Source: Balanoglossus misakiensis (Eukaryota; Hemichordata). Taken from it: 64,000 bases of DNA. Shown here piece after piece: positions 1 through 14,437 of this stretch. A program made the position numbers and the translations under genes. The notes beneath the pieces were generated by a model that saw only the letters and a program-made list of their open reading frames with translations, searched no databases and was not told the DNA's origin. The stretch covers positions 4,650,001 through 4,714,000 of the forward strand of contig CM082578.2 of the NCBI GenBank assembly GCA_040954595.2, written 5' to 3'. The stretch's first letter is position 1. The number at the start of each line of letters is the position of its first letter.

Positions 1-64
1 CGGAAAGCAAACTGCCACGATTGTCGAATAAGTTTAATTTTCATATGAACAGTTCCGTGATGAG

Positions 65-3000
65 TTAATGTGACGTCGTAGAAGTGACTGATGCTTCTAT
101 GGTAACTAACTGAATCACTTCTTCATACGACGGTGGGGGCGTTCTCCCATTGCGTTCAACATCGGGAATTGCTCCGTTCTCCAGCATAGAGTCCGTCACT
201 TCTAAAACACTGATGGCAGGCGTTGGAACAGCTATCGTCGAGGGCGCTGTGTCAATGTTTGTGACGTGGGGACCTGTTGGTTGTGTTTCTCGACTGGAAT
301 TTGACAGGAAAGATTCTGTTCTCGGTGATCTGTTGATGTAAGGTTTGGGTCGACCGTTTTCACTGCCACGTAATCCTTCAAATCGGCTGTACCACTGCGG
401 ACGATAGCCCTGGTATTCACGACCTAGATGGAATGAATCAGATATTAGTTCGGCAGTTGCAACGTGTTTTCTCTCTAGAGTGAAAATATAAAAAGCACAC
501 GCTCCAACAGCGAATAACGGATCGACTGACTGACTGACTGACTAATTGGTTAGTTGATGGATGGATGAATGGATGGCGGCGGTGGTGGTGTAGGCGGTAG
601 GTGTGCATTCATTGAATTTTCATTGATTGGCTGATTCATTCATTCATTCATTCGTTCATTCATTCATTCATTCATTCGTTCATTCATTCATTCATTCGTT
701 CGTTCATTCATTCATTCATTCATTCACTCGTTCATTCATTCATTCGTTCGTTTGTTCGTTTATTCATTCATCCGTCTAATCATTTAACCATCCATGCATC
801 CATACATCCATACATCCATACATACATACATACATACATACATACATACATACATACATACATACATACATACATACATACATACATACATACATACATA
901 CATACATACATACATACATACATACATACATACATACATGCATGCATACATGCATGCATGCATTACATTTCTTGCTAAATATCCTCATTTTTAACATTTT
1001 GATTGATTGACCTGTTCGTTCGTTCTTTCATTCCAATCCATCGTTCCATCCATCAGTTCGGTTTCTGGGTTCCTCCGTTCATACAAGACATCATTTATTC
1101 ATTTATATTTTAATTCGTTCAGTCAGTCAGTCATTTTTATGCCAAAGAAGACGATCCGTTGGAACACTTATCGTTAAAAATTCCATTTATAGTCCGTCCT
1201 TTTTAATTGACAGTTTTTCAAATTGTTCTGCGATTTTGCAGAACTAACCTTTATATGGTGGTACCATATATAATTATTTAGCCTCGATAATAAACGCGTT
1301 TACAATTGTGTTTCGAAATATTTTGCTGAAGAGCACCATACTCTTACAAGTAGAAATCAACGCCATGAAAAAAAATGTGAAATGAAAATGCAAGAAAGCA
1401 AGTTAAACAGCTTCAAAATGGCGTCATCAAAATATGATGGGATCTAAAGAGGCGCTTATGACGTTATAATTGTAATGTCCGAGCGACCATATACGCCCAA
1501 CGGACAAAACTGAGCCAGTGTTGACGTGAACTCACTGACAAGTCTGTAACATCCTGATGACCAACTAATCGACCATAAAAAGTGTCTCGTTAATAACAAA
1601 TGACTGGATCATCTTTTAGAGCGAGGACATTAAATAATTTCAGTGCCATCAATGTTTGTACATATTTGCCATAGCATATCAACATTATTTATGACAACGT
1701 TTTTGAAAGTATCATAATTGAGAACTCGAAGGTTTACTAAATCGAATGATACGTCATCGTGCAGGATTTTCGTTCCACTGCCACTTAGGGGCTATTTCCG
1801 ACACCATTCCCCTGAAATTCCATGCATTTCAAATCAAAATGGCGACTGGAAGTCAAGGCGCCCTTGATGGGCAGCATTGGAGTCGTTTCAGGAAACTACA
1901 GCTCAGCGCTATCAAGGTGGTTGATGAATTACACGTCTTGTGTCAGCTACATACAGGTCAGTGATTTATGAGGTGAACGATCATAGGTGATGCCGTGTTT
2001 ATACTGAATATTACCGTGAAGAGTGTTGTTTGAAGAAAAAAGGCGCTAAGAAGATATTTTTGTGAGCATACTAGGCTCCTTAAACTGACTTCTGGATACA
2101 CCTACATGTATAATTTATCCTAAATGTTTGTTATCGAAAAAGATTGGACATAATGTCGCCTCTTATTTCCTCCTTTGCGTTGAAAGAAGCATATACACTT
2201 TTGTGGTACGGTCCCATGAGTAAACATATGATTCGCTATATCTTCAGTATCCGGGTGACAAATGACGATGGACTTCTAATATGCCTAACATCGAATGGAA
2301 GAATCATTCAAATATTCATTAAATTCACTGCTGTCGAATTATGACAACCGACACTGAACGACGCTGTCTTTAGGAGTAAGCGGAGACTTCTCACCATCAG
2401 GCGTTCTCAGTGTGACGATGCCGGAGCCCGCATTCGTTTGACTCCGTTGACGCTTTTTCTTCGAATTCCTCATGGCCACGCACACACAGCAAAGGCACTG
2501 GGCGATCACAGCCACAACAATGCCGACAACCGCCATGATTATAGTGTTCTTGGACGTTTTCTGTCCTCCGTCTGATTCGGCGTCTGACTCTTGTTCGTAC
2601 GAATCTGGATGGAGAAAGGAATTCAAGTATGGTTACAGGGCTCGCGTGGATACTTGTGTCGCATGCGTCACACATGTACATAATATTACTCTAGTCATCC
2701 ATCGCCCATGTGCATTCGTCAAATTTAGTGGCGGGACATTCAGGCAAATTGAAGGCATTCCTATGTGAACAGACTACTCACTTTGTCGTGTCAAGCTTGG
2801 CGCTTGGAGTCTGTATGCAAATCAGAGTTTTAAACAATGGCGAAACGTAATTTTGCTCTCTCATTCATAAGTTTACACTGTGTCATGTGATCCCCGATGT
2901 TTATTCTGTTATTCTAAAATTGGAGAGAAAGCTGATCTAAAGTTGCCTTGAGGAAGATATGCGGTAAAATTTAGGACTCCGATTTTCGAGGCGCATACAA

Positions 3001-6000
3001 CCTTATACTGTATGGTGTGTGCTTCAGACTTAACAGAACAGACGTTTTCTGTGCCTGAATGTTACTCTCCTGCATGGCTTCTTTCAAATTGCAGTCATAG
3101 AGTAGTTGTCAGTCACTGAAGGCAAATTGCACGGAACACGTACCATTAGAACTAAAAAATGTGTTAATTTTTGGTTGAAGCGACAGCCTCTGGAAACTTT
3201 TGTTCAAAGTGCTATCCTATGCAACGCAATGAATCTACCTTGCAGACAGCAATGCGTGCCAGAATGGTTGGCGATAGTAATAATACATGTAGAAAATAGG
3301 TACACGTATAGTGGTCTAGCGGTGACGTCATCTCCAGGAAAGTCTATTGAATTTTATATGATGAACTTCCTTTCGTTTATCCAAAAACAAACCAGGAACA
3401 TCCCTATCTGCAGTAATGTAACACAGTAATGTACATCAATATGCATATCTGCCAAAGGCTATCACCAAAAAGCAAGAAACGCTAGCCAGATCATGATTTT
3501 TTTTTGTCTTTTAGAAATATTGATTATCAAAAAACAACGTTGTTTTCGATGTGAATTAAGCATTGCCCCCCGCGGCGGGCGGCTGTACACGAGATTTAGG
3601 TATAATTCCATACAGCACGAGTCAGTGGAGCAAATTGTACCCAAATGGAGTATATACCTGACTGCGGCGGTTATTGCTGTTATGTTGAATCAAAAATGAC
3701 TTTCTGGCATTTCAGTGTCATTTTCTTAACGAAACAGTGTCAGAAGCAGTTAGCAACGCGATATTGAGCATTTTAGCATCGCTGGATCTAAACTCTCGTT
3801 CAATCAGAATGAAGGATGGTAGCATGATATACTATAATGACCCTTTTCAGAAGTAGTAGAATTTCGGATATGCATTATCCATACTGTATTGTATGTGTTT
3901 TCATTGAGTGTATCGGCGATGGATGCATGTTCAGATTTTATCGAATATTGTTGATGCCCGGTAATTTACATGTGGAAGCATATGTGTTGCATCTTCTTAT
4001 AAATTCTCGTTTTTCCCGGGAAGAATACAACAGTTGTGAAGGTTTTTTTGTTCATCGTGGAACGGGACTTATCAGCATGAAACGACACCTCGGGGACGCA
4101 AGAGAGATCCTTTATGGTAGATAGACCGATGGGCGCCGCGCTGGAAAAGTCCGAACCCTGATTATCACATAATTCGCATTTATGTATTTGAAATGTTGTA
4201 TTGCTTAGAGAGAAAACCACAGATTTGACACAAGTGACGTCAGTGACATTTGTATTCTTGTCTGGCATGAACGAAATAATCACTCCAGATGCCAACTGTC
4301 ATAATTGAAGGTTTCGTCCTTCACGTTCACGGAACAAAAAAAAAACAGTGCGTGCAGTTTGTAAATCGTAGTTTTATCCTTTACTGTTACTTCTATTTTT
4401 CTCTCAATAACTCCGACGAACTTACCCCATTCTTGACAGGTTTAGTTTACTTGCGTAAATCTGCAGGTAAGATTTCCACTGACGTCAGATTTGGAATAGA
4501 GGCGACATTATATAGCTGCCCGTTTATAAAGGACTGCTCTGTTCTAATTGCCGCGCGCTAATCTTCGATGCCAGACAAATACTCACACAAGGAGAACACT
4601 GTCTCTTGGTGATGGAGGCGTGCATATGTTGTATATAACCGTCTCCCTGGTGCGAATTTCTGCATATCGTGATGAGATGCAGATAGAGAAGTTGACTCAC
4701 CAACGAACACATCGCATCTCTCTCCAGTATGTCGATCATCACAGGAACAGACACCGTGCGGCATGCAGGTCCCACCGTTCTCACAATCACCGTCGTACGC
4801 GCAGTCGAATTCTTCCTCCCCGTTCAGACCATCAACGATGCCGTATTTGACGTTCAAATACTCCTCATAATTGTCTACCGGGAGAAGAAAGAATAAAATA
4901 GAGTGATTTACATTCCTTTTACAGCCGTTTTGTTCGTATCTAGCGATGACTCAAATTTAACATGTCTGGCCTGCCAAAGTAAACTGACAAATGAAAACGG
5001 ATCATGTTTTTTTCAACTTTAATGTACAGTGAAGATGTTTCAGTAATAGGGTTTGTGAGTGTTTGATTCAGTGTGACAACGCGCCCGTTGTACGGCACTC
5101 TTTATGATGTGCTTCTGAGAAATCCCACACTTTTTATTCTGTCCACAGACCCGTGCTGTGCGGTGATTTAAACACGGCATTGGCGTATTCATTTTAAACG
5201 TGAGATAAAAATGAATTTAGTAAAACAATTTGCACATTGATTCGAGAAGGACGCACTAAAAATAATGCCAAAGATGCTGTACATCTATATGATTGGAAAT
5301 TTACACACTAATTATAGCCGAACGTTTTTTAATGTGAAGAAAGCTGAAGCGAATGTCGTTTCAGACATTGAATTTCTTTCACATTAGACCGAAACCTAGT
5401 ATTAGACTTAACAAGAAGCATGTGTCTTAAGATATCCTTCAATAGCCAAATTAGGCCACGCGTTTTGACCGAAGGCGATTCATGACGGCAAAGGTTTTAG
5501 CCTAAAAAAGTCTAAATTGCACCACGGGAAGCTCCCCAACCCTAATGGTGTCAGCGGAAGACTTATTAGTACATTATTTCATATAAGCACATTATTTCTG
5601 CACAGAAAACTTGTTTCAGTATCTCTAGAGACGCACCCGAAACCGTTAACGTGTTGTTTATACGGCAAGTCTCCTGGACTTCACTGAGACGTTCAAAAGG
5701 AATGCATTCTATGGAGATATGGATCCTCAGGACACCCCAACAATACGTTAATATTCACTTCAGTAGCCATTCGAAAACAAAATTAAAAATGACAAGACAT
5801 TACTTCACATCAATGAATACTTAAAATCGCGAATAACCGTCATGGATCAGAATAGATACGAGAGGCGTACTTATGAATCCAAGTTCTTTACACTCCTACT
5901 GTTGCCTTTTGATGACGTCATCACAAAAGATGGCAGGTAACCTTCATTCGCCATCAGTGTTGTTGACCTTTTGGGGCGCTTTCTGTGCGGCCTTTCTTCT

Positions 6001-7146
6001 TGAAGCGGATTATGCACAGATGCAGTGCCTCAGTAAACCAGGAAATGGCGATAAAACGGAAAGTAACAGCTTGAAGCAAGCAAATAGACATACCGTATTC
6101 ACACTTGTCCCCATAGTAACCAGGTACGCAAGCGCACATCTTGGATAAAGAAAGGCAGGTTCCGTGATTTAAACACTCACAGTCGTCGACTACATTTAAA
6201 AAATGAGAAAAATCGATAGTGAGTAATACAATTCTCACAACAGTCTAGCGGACTATTCAGTATATCAATTTCAGAGTCCAGAATATGCAGAGTACAAGAA
6301 CGATGATTATGTGCGTGTATTATTCGCATTATATTCGAATGTCTGAATTGTGTCTAACTATAAAGCGAGTCGGTCAAAGTGTATGAAATCTCGCCAGCCC
6401 TTTCTATCCTTTGAGATTTCGTTAACTAAATATGCGCGCAATGTGTTCGTTCGACTCTGTCATTACATGTATTTGTATATGTTTTATTTATAATACTTTT
6501 TCTTCTTATCTTTGTGAGTCGCGCATGTCTATCTGAGAACTCGGCAGTGCTTTTTCAATCACATTACTCTGTAATTTTAAATTAAGTTTTAGACAAGAAA
6601 TGTTGTTTCTAAAACATTCATGGACATGGTCGTGCGCGTTCGAGGTATGGATTCTTCTTCAAGTCGGTATCACTTTACAGACACGACAAGCAACAATATC
6701 GAGGCTGAATCAGACTCTCTGGGCACATGTTGACTTAATCCAAAGAAGATGGAAATCGCATAAGATTATTAACCTTTACGGGAAAGGCGAATTTTAGATA
6801 AAAAGGAGAATCTGTATGGCATTTAATGTCATGTACTCTTGTGAGAGTACACATGCAGCCCTCTGCTTTCCCGGGCCCTCCGGCGTTGTTACTCAGACGG
6901 TACTTTTAGCCCACCGTCTACTTGTACCGCATCTTGCTAAAAAAATTGAAAGGAAATGGTATGATTGCCCTATTCTTCCGGTCGCCTTTTGTGAACATGT
7001 ATTTCCACTTTTCCTTTTCCGCCTTCATACAATCTTTCATGCTGACGTTTAATTTTGTGTAATTGTGTGGGCTTCTGCAATTTTGTCTCGGTCTCTCGCC
7101 ATCCAGTCTGCTGTCTAGATCTCAAACTCGCTTGTTCGGTGCTTGC

Positions 7147-7193
<47 letters not shown>

Positions 7194-10100
7194 TAGGCAG
7201 GCAGGCATAGGCAGGCAGACAGAGACAGACCGGGGGACGGATTGATGTCTGGATGAAAGATGGGTGGTCATTTGTGTATCTGCATTTGTGTATATAGTTG
7301 CGTCCCTGTGTGTTTAGAACGACATATGGCGAGCCAGATGATGGAGATAAGGATAAACTGTCTGAATAATTTGGTTATTCAACCCGAAACACTTTCATTA
7401 GGAAAACGACAGTGTAGCTGTTATCATACCAAACGTTATCATTTAAAGCAAAAAACTTATATACCATACGGTCGAAAAAAATAAACCAGTCTGACAAAAT
7501 AGCAGGACTTTCTTTCATTCTATTGTTCTGACCGAAAATACATAAACAGTAGATATATCGTGATCACACAAGGTGGGTAGTACAAATGACAAAATAGTTT
7601 ACGTGTTTTTACGGTTTTGTTGTTGTTGTTTTTCCAAGCCAGTTTTATAGACAAAATGACTCCTCTTTGTATTATTCCACTTCCTTTTTATCGACATTAA
7701 TGCAAGGAGGATTCGCAGTGTAGTCTCAAACGACTTGATAAATATTTATTTTTATGGGATTTATAGATCTCCAACAGAACTTAGACATTCTGGAAGTGTG
7801 TATTCAGTAGTAAGAAAGTCGACTATTGTGTGCAGTATGCGACGATGGATGTTCCCGTTGGCGCCAAACATCTTCAGGAATTATCTCACGCGGATGTGTA
7901 ATGATGAGGTCGACACGCACATTCACCAAGCCGCTCAAACAGGCACATCAAATTGAAATAACAAAGGAAATAAAAATGAGTCGCTTGCAGCAATTATTTC
8001 ATGAAATTTGCATCCTCACCTCACTAAGTACATTTCAACCACAGGCTTTCGGTTTTAACTTTGAAAGTGAACACATTTTTATTTGACCTAATTTAACTGA
8101 AATATGAGTTTTTGACCTGGCAAGAAACCAAAGATTAAAGACATCTGTGTGACCACAGCTTTAATAATTAATTTTAATCATGGCGACTTTTGTAATCGGA
8201 AGCACAAGGAGTGGGTGGAATTTCGTGCAGAATATGTTACTCCTAGAGGGACCTATTGGGAGGCTTGAAAGGTCACAACACAATGCGTGGTTATTATATT
8301 TGGCCATCAAATGATAGATGAGTTATAGTATTCAATTGAAAATTCACTATTAACAGTAATGCAATATTGCATCATACAAGAGGCTTGTGTTTCTTGCACT
8401 GGTTCCGTTTTATTATGACGTCATTCTATCACAACCAGATGATCAGTCAACACAATGTTTTAAACTGGAAGCATTCAGGAAAGACTTGTTTGACGATTCA
8501 ACTGGCGATAAGTTTTACAGTCCCCTACTGCAAAGACGAAGAGTTGGGTTTGAAGGCGCAATTGACATCAATATGAATTTAAATTTTAACGCGCTTTCCG
8601 CAACCAAGGTGACCTGTTTACACCTTCAGGTCTGTCACGTGCGATTATCAATATTTGAAAGATACTTCAAAGTGCGATCTCTGCTAAATTAGACGAGATC
8701 TTTTCAACTAGTGTTGGCACAAACCTCACCGGATTTGGATAATCACCTTACCTTATCTGCCTAACAATCCATACAAAGATATCGTAGGAGTTTCCGCGGA
8801 CGAAAAGGTGACAACTACATTAGCCGCGGACAAGTCTTTTATACAGAGGAGTTTACGTTTTGACTTCGTTAAGGTTACTGATTAGTACGGCCACAAGATG
8901 ATTAATGTTTTCCTAGAAAGTATAAAAGATATTACTGTCTGCGGAGGTCTATTGAGTTGCATACTGTGTCTGGGGGCAGTTATTTTCTGTTTTCTCTCAC
9001 TGGGAATTATGGTTGACCACGGACCCTTCAGAAACAAACTTTTTGATCAAGATTCCAACCAAACGCCGCCGCTTAGTTAATATGGTCACATCTTAATTGC
9101 GTTTGTGTTATATTCGCTACTTTCAAGGTTTTTTTTTTTAATGAAAAAGCTAAATTATTACTGTCCATGGCATTTCTGGTATGATAACTTTCAGAAAAAA
9201 TATGATCACCCCCCCCCCGGGAATAAGCGTGTGTCACTTCTTGCAGAATTTCTTTATTCGTGCAGTCTTTTCACAAATCTGAATGTGTAGGGATTGTTTC
9301 ATGTAACTCTCTTGATAAGACAAATTGATATATTAATGACGTCACCAGTTTGACCAAGCCTTTCGTGTCTATTTACCTCCGCCACAATTACCTTGGTGAC
9401 TTGGAAATGAGAAAAAGCAAACAACAGAAACTTTTCATATTTTGCTATTAATATAATTGATCAGCTCTAGATCGTTGTGTATATACATTTGACAATTCCT
9501 GGATACTGTAGCACTATTAATTCTTCGGCTAAGAAGATTTCCGAGTGAGACGTAACCTTAGCATTACAGATGGAGAGACAGGGATTCATAGAAAGTATAC
9601 TACTTACTATGTTAAATTCTATGGAAGATAAAGAGATATTTTTAAAAATATGCCATGGCTATTACTCAAATGATGAGTGACAGCATTCATGGCAATGATC
9701 CACCCCCCCCCCCCCCCCATAGCCTAATTGGACTGCTACTTGAATCTTGACGGGCGTTGCATGCTTGCACGTTCATCCATTCCAGATACCTGGTACCACC
9801 AAAAGCAGGAGTTCAGGAAAGCCATATTGTACATTGTAATTGGCCTATTTCCAATTTGTTTCTTGGCGCTTGAAAATGTCTTTCCATTTATCCGTGTGAG
9901 TGCCTTGAGAATTAAACATCCACTTTTAGTGTTTGATGCAAAGCGTGTCATTTTAGTTTAGTAGTTTTTCTGTGTGTTTTTTTTATCTGCAGCTGTTATC
10001 CATTTGATTTTGTTTTATAGTTGTGTTTTTTCGGTTTTTTTTATCTAATTGAGAAAGGTAATTAAGAATGGGCCTTATGCCTGTTGGTTTATCTGAACAG

Positions 10101-12116
10101 ATGTAGTTAAATCTCATAAGCTTTTCATTTCTTCATATGATTCCATTTTGATAGATTGATTGAACCTCTTTAAAATGCGCCCTAAAATCTAAGTTTCATT
10201 CAGCAAGTGTAGGCGTTCTGTGTGTGTTTTTCTCCTCTTTTCCACGAAATTATTAATTCTTATAACTTCCTCCGGAAGACATTAGTGACGTCACTCCACA
10301 AGAGTTGTAGGTTGTGCGCACTCATGTCCTGTAATTCCGGTCAGTATATTCTCTTTAACCATGCCCCGTCTTCTCTTGAACCCCCCCCCCCCCCCCGGAT
10401 TTCTTATTTTCGGCTACCCAAGTCTTCAACGGTTCGCTAAACCCAAAGTATCGGCAACATTTAAACAAATCACAGCTCAATTGACAAGTGTCCCAAACAG
10501 GCTAATGCAGGACTGCGAACAGATAGACAAAAAAAACACACAAACCATGAATGACATATCAAACCATGTTCAAACATAAAATGTTGACATATAGCACAAC
10601 ACGGAAAAGAGCTTAATTCTACCTACAGCCCAAAATATATAGTTTCGTTCCATACTCTATACTTCAATGGTGAAGTTATTTGTGTAAAATTGGCTTTGAC
10701 GTTCGCACAGTAGTCCAACAGTTTCACCGCTTTTCAGCTAAATTTGCGTGAGATATTTAAATTGATGATATCCTTCTTACTTCTATTTGAGGATTTCCCG
10801 GTGCATCGCACGGATCTCCTACCTTTTGAATAATATCACTCGAGCCATGCAGCTCTATATACATCTTATGGCAGACGGTGATTTAAGACGCCGTGTTTCT
10901 AAAATCCTCAATCCGTACTATATTGGCCTTAATTTTCGACTTCATTAAAGAGAAAAAGTCTCTCTCTTGCTGCCCCTTTTCCATTATTTTTTGTTTGATG
11001 CAAGACACCGTTTATGTTATTCTACATGTACGTGTGGGTATATAGTAAATCAACGTTCGACCACACACAACTTCCATCCCACTTGTGGACACGAGAGTGA
11101 AACACTCGTCAAAATGAATAATCGTTCTCTACCGTTTATTCACCATGGCGAGATTTTTACTCGCATATCCTACAAACAGGATGGAAGTTGTGTGTGGTTT
11201 AATGTTGATTCACTATATACATGTATCCACATGTAGAATAACATAAATGGTGTCTTGTATCAAACATACTTAATGGAAAAGGGGCAGCGGGAGACTTTGT
11301 CCATTTAAGTAATCGGGCGCTCCTCCTTTTAATGTTGATTTCAGTGCCGGGAAGAATGGAGATCTGTCGACGTGGCATTTGCCGTCAGGCATAATATATT
11401 CAGCCAAAACGACAGGAAACGTTTTTCAACAACAAGGGGTATTTACCTCTAAAGCCTCGTCGAACGGATGCTGCTCGATATCATTACGTCAGCAGGTGAA
11501 GCACACTCTTTAAAACTCAAGAAATTGTCTTCTCAAAATGCACTACTCGCCAAATGAATATAATAGGGGAAACCTCCCACTGTTTTTCATGATTGGTGCA
11601 ATTATTGAAAATAGTCAGTCTCGTGAAGTTGATAAGGGAACCACTGACGCTGTTAGGATTATTTATAAATTGCCTGCTCACTCAATACGGAACAAAATAT
11701 ATGGGGAAATGATTTCGTCTGATTATACTCGTAACAAGTTTATCTAGCAGGAGGTGGTAATTAAGATTAATTAAGGCGGGCGAAACTGATTTCAATATTT
11801 GATGATTTCTCTGTATAGTAATGCCTTTTATGTGCTGTGCTTAATTTCATCATTTCAATAAACAATGTCACTTGATCGAGATTGCCAAACAGCAATTTTA
11901 GCCCAATCAAACAAATTGGTCGAGTAGTCTAATGAACATGCGCAATGGAGTTATATTTCTACATAGAGACAAGGTTTACATCATCGTCACACAGGAAAAA
12001 TATGCAATCACATATCCTAAGCAGGCGAACAGGACACAGCAATAACATAATGCTACCGATGCATATTATACAAACGTACGTACATACGTACATATTACAT
12101 ATTCATACATACATAC

Positions 12117-12149
<33 letters not shown>

Positions 12150-14437
12150 CATACATACATACATACATACATACATACATACATACATACATACATACAT
12201 ACATACATACATACATACATACATACATACATACATACATACATACATACATACATACATACATACATACATACATACATACATACATACATACATACAT
12301 ACATACATACATACATACATACATGTACATACATACATACATACATACATACATACATACATACATACATACATACATACATACATACATACATGTACAT
12401 ACATACATACATACATACATACATACATGTACATACATACACACATACATACATACATACATACATACATACATACATACATACATACATACATACATAC
12501 ATACATACATACATACATACATACATACATACATACATACATACATACATACATACATACATACATACATACATACATACGCATGCATGCATGTACGTAC
12601 ACACATACACATGTCTTGACTTTATGAATCTGTAACTTAATATACGAGCAAATCAAAATTGGACATCAGTGATGACGTAATGACTGCCTGCTGCCGCCAC
12701 TATAAAATTTGCTAAACTAAGTTTCTTTGATTTGCCCACAAGAATTCAATAAACTTCTGTATTTCACCCAGGCTTAACAATTAGAACATATACGACCTAC
12801 CAAGTAAAGTTTCGCAGTGGAGTCCCGTGTAGTCGGCCGTGCACGTGCACGTACCCAAATACCATACGCATGATCCGCCATTTTCACAGGTTCCACAGTC
12901 CTCTTCACCTATAAAATGCAAAGGACAAAGATTTCACAAATACTGGTAGCGATGGGCTCGGAATATGTTAATTCCTGCAAAAGCGCGCGTCTCCCGACTA
13001 AAACTGATTGATTCTCCTGTGTATTCCTGTAATTTGTACATATGATGTATCTCGGGAACATAGATACATTGTACAGTGTACAAGTATTGATATCGCACGT
13101 GGATTCTGACCTAAGCATTCAAGCAACCCCACACAGAACGTGTGTGCCTTTGTAAAAGTTGAAATCTTGAAATGTTGAAAATAGTGAAAATGGCATTTTC
13201 CTTTCGAATTGTCACTTGTCTGTCACAATGTCTATATTGTATACGAAGAAACATTGCCTTTAGATCCAGAAAGACCCATGCCACTGAACTTGTACATTGT
13301 CTATTGTTTGAGTTACTCGGGTTCTCCTGTCCGGTTGCCTTGACGATAACAGTTCTGCAGAATATTTAAATGAGCGGTCGAATTTAAATTTCTTCTTGCT
13401 CTGCTTTATCTGATAGGAAATGATCCGCGGAGACGAAGTCATGCGTCAAAAAAGTCGGTTGCCGTAATGAGTTCAGACGTGAGTGTCGGTGACTTCACGA
13501 TGACAGTGATGGTTTTGTGTTAATTACTTGATTATGTATGCAAAATACAAGCTACTTTGTTGTATAATTTATTTGCAATACAACACCCAAACGCGTTTTT
13601 TAACGAAACTCATCACAAGTCTGGCGCGCAGAGTAGTAAAATCGTCTTGAACCATTGCGTGACGTGAGACATTAACTTCATTGTCATTTAAAGGTGTACT
13701 AATAACTACACCCACTAAGTTGTATATGGGCATACATGTATGTAAATTTAATGAATGTCTTTGTATCCCCTTTAAGGTATCCAGCCTTGCGCAAACTCAA
13801 TAGTCCATGTATACGCATGGAATTAGTTCCGTTTTAACAGTTAGTTTTTTTTCGTTTCATTACCATGTCGCTTTGTCGTATAGTGAAACGGGCAAATGCT
13901 GGATCAACTCTGCAAGCGATAAGTCTGGTTTGCAAATGCATTTGAATATCTACGTTTTATATTAATAATGTCAAACGGGCACGACAAGGCAAACCTGAAA
14001 ATACTAATGATCAAATTGAAAACCAGCAAGCATATATCACAGCTATGCCCATGAGGTCAAGGCAAAAAAAACAGAATCGGCTTGCCGTCCCTGCCGACAG
14101 GCAGAGACGGAACTATTTAATGTACACGAAGAAACCCCAAGCTACTACAAATAAGCGTTCCAGTTGTAGGTGGTTTCATTATTTTTAAAATTTAAGGAGC
14201 CAGCTAAGGCATTAACAGTGGTGATTAATAGTCTTCATCATCAGCTCATAAAACCAGAAGCGTTCTAGTCATGACCCCTGACCTCTTGCCTGTGTGCTGA
14301 AATCTCTCTAACTACAGAATAACCCGCGGGACTACAGCGTAAATTAATATCTGAATACCGTACTTACCAAATGAAGGAAGAGCGAATGTGGCGAAAAAGT
14401 AAAATAGGCACAGGTGAAAGGTCAACTGTGTGGCCAT
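65..14437 (-). CDS. Single-pass receptor with three EGF domains and a PPxY cytoplasmic tail (complete, six coding exons)
   Basis: Coding exons in transcript order are 14437-14368, 12908-12801, 6189-6094, 4874-4701, 2604-2395 and 423-65. All are GT-AG and every intron is phase 1. They total 1017 nt (338 aa) and end in TAA. Residues 1-24 look like a signal peptide with a Phe/Leu-rich core. Three six-cysteine EGF domains follow, with cysteines at 28-55, 63-89 and 116-145. EGF2 has an unusually tight CxC first loop. Residues about 171-194 form a hydrophobic, Cys-rich transmembrane segment, followed by a basic stop-transfer run (RNSKKKRQR). The 143-residue tail carries PPSY at 316-319 inside TPPPSYEEV, a WW-domain (NEDD4-type) ligand. 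The ATG at 14437 sits in a good context (ctaaaATGG). The frame stays open upstream, but only this start puts the signal peptide at the N-terminus. A possible 5' UTR acceptor lies near 14476. I recognise no named orthologue, so a role as receptor or ligase adaptor is inference. The 3' UTR runs off the left edge. Confidence 0.82.
634..768. repeat. (TTCA)n microsatellite with TTCG variants
   Basis: About 33 tetranucleotide units on plus, mostly ttca with interspersed ttcg/ttcgtt. It lies in the last intron of the EGF receptor gene, just before the CATA array. Confidence 0.95.
791..966. repeat. (CATA)n microsatellite
   Basis: Uninterrupted cata units from about 806, flanked by ccatacat and ending in catgcatg variants. 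Peptides predicted from either strand (Thr-Tyr-Ile-His, Met-Tyr-Val-Cys) are artefacts. Confidence 0.97.
3540..3842. repeat. Dispersed repeat family, copy 1
   Basis: Shares an extended but diverged alignment with 18805-19125: acacgagattt, cagcacgag, ggagcaaattgtacccaaat, tatacctgactg, tttagcatcgctgga and caatcagaatg occur in the same order. Short inverted pieces (tacacgagattt.../...aaatggagtata) suggest a foldback origin. Confidence 0.6.
7146..7232. repeat. (CAGA)n microsatellite grading into GGCA units
   Basis: About 12 caga units followed by taggcaggcaggca variants, within intron 2 of the EGF receptor gene. Shorter caga runs recur near 22183 and 28836. Confidence 0.95.
10945..11308. mobile_element. 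Palindromic TTAA-flanked MITE, copy 1
   Basis: A full-length foldback. It begins TTAAAGAGAAAAAGTCTCTCTC and ends with the inverse, gagactttgtccatttaa. The two halves are near reverse complements, meeting around a turn near 11120 (gaataatcgttctctaccgtttattc). It shares most of its sequence with the elements at 41160 and 52959. TTAA at both ends suggests a TTAA target duplication as in piggyBac-type elements. No coding capacity. It lies in intron 2 of the EGF receptor gene. Confidence 0.8.
12080..12605. repeat. Long (CATA)n microsatellite, about 480 bp
   Basis: More than 100 cata units broken by catgtacatacat and cacacata variants near 12323, 12394, 12428 and 12440. It lies within intron 2 of the EGF receptor gene, about 195 bases downstream (on plus) of exon 12801-12908's left edge. 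Long frames here on both strands are repeat artefacts. Confidence 0.97.

Noticed and set aside
12080-12605. Array that could be taken for CRISPR-like or satellite DNA
   Set aside because: Four-base units without spacers, in a eukaryotic intron. A simple microsatellite.
11945-12656. Frames of up to 224 codons on both strands (Thr-Tyr-Ile-His and Met-Tyr-Val-Cys repeats)
   Set aside because: Translation of a (CATA)n microsatellite. Every frame is open because the 12-base period contains no stop. No splice or start support.
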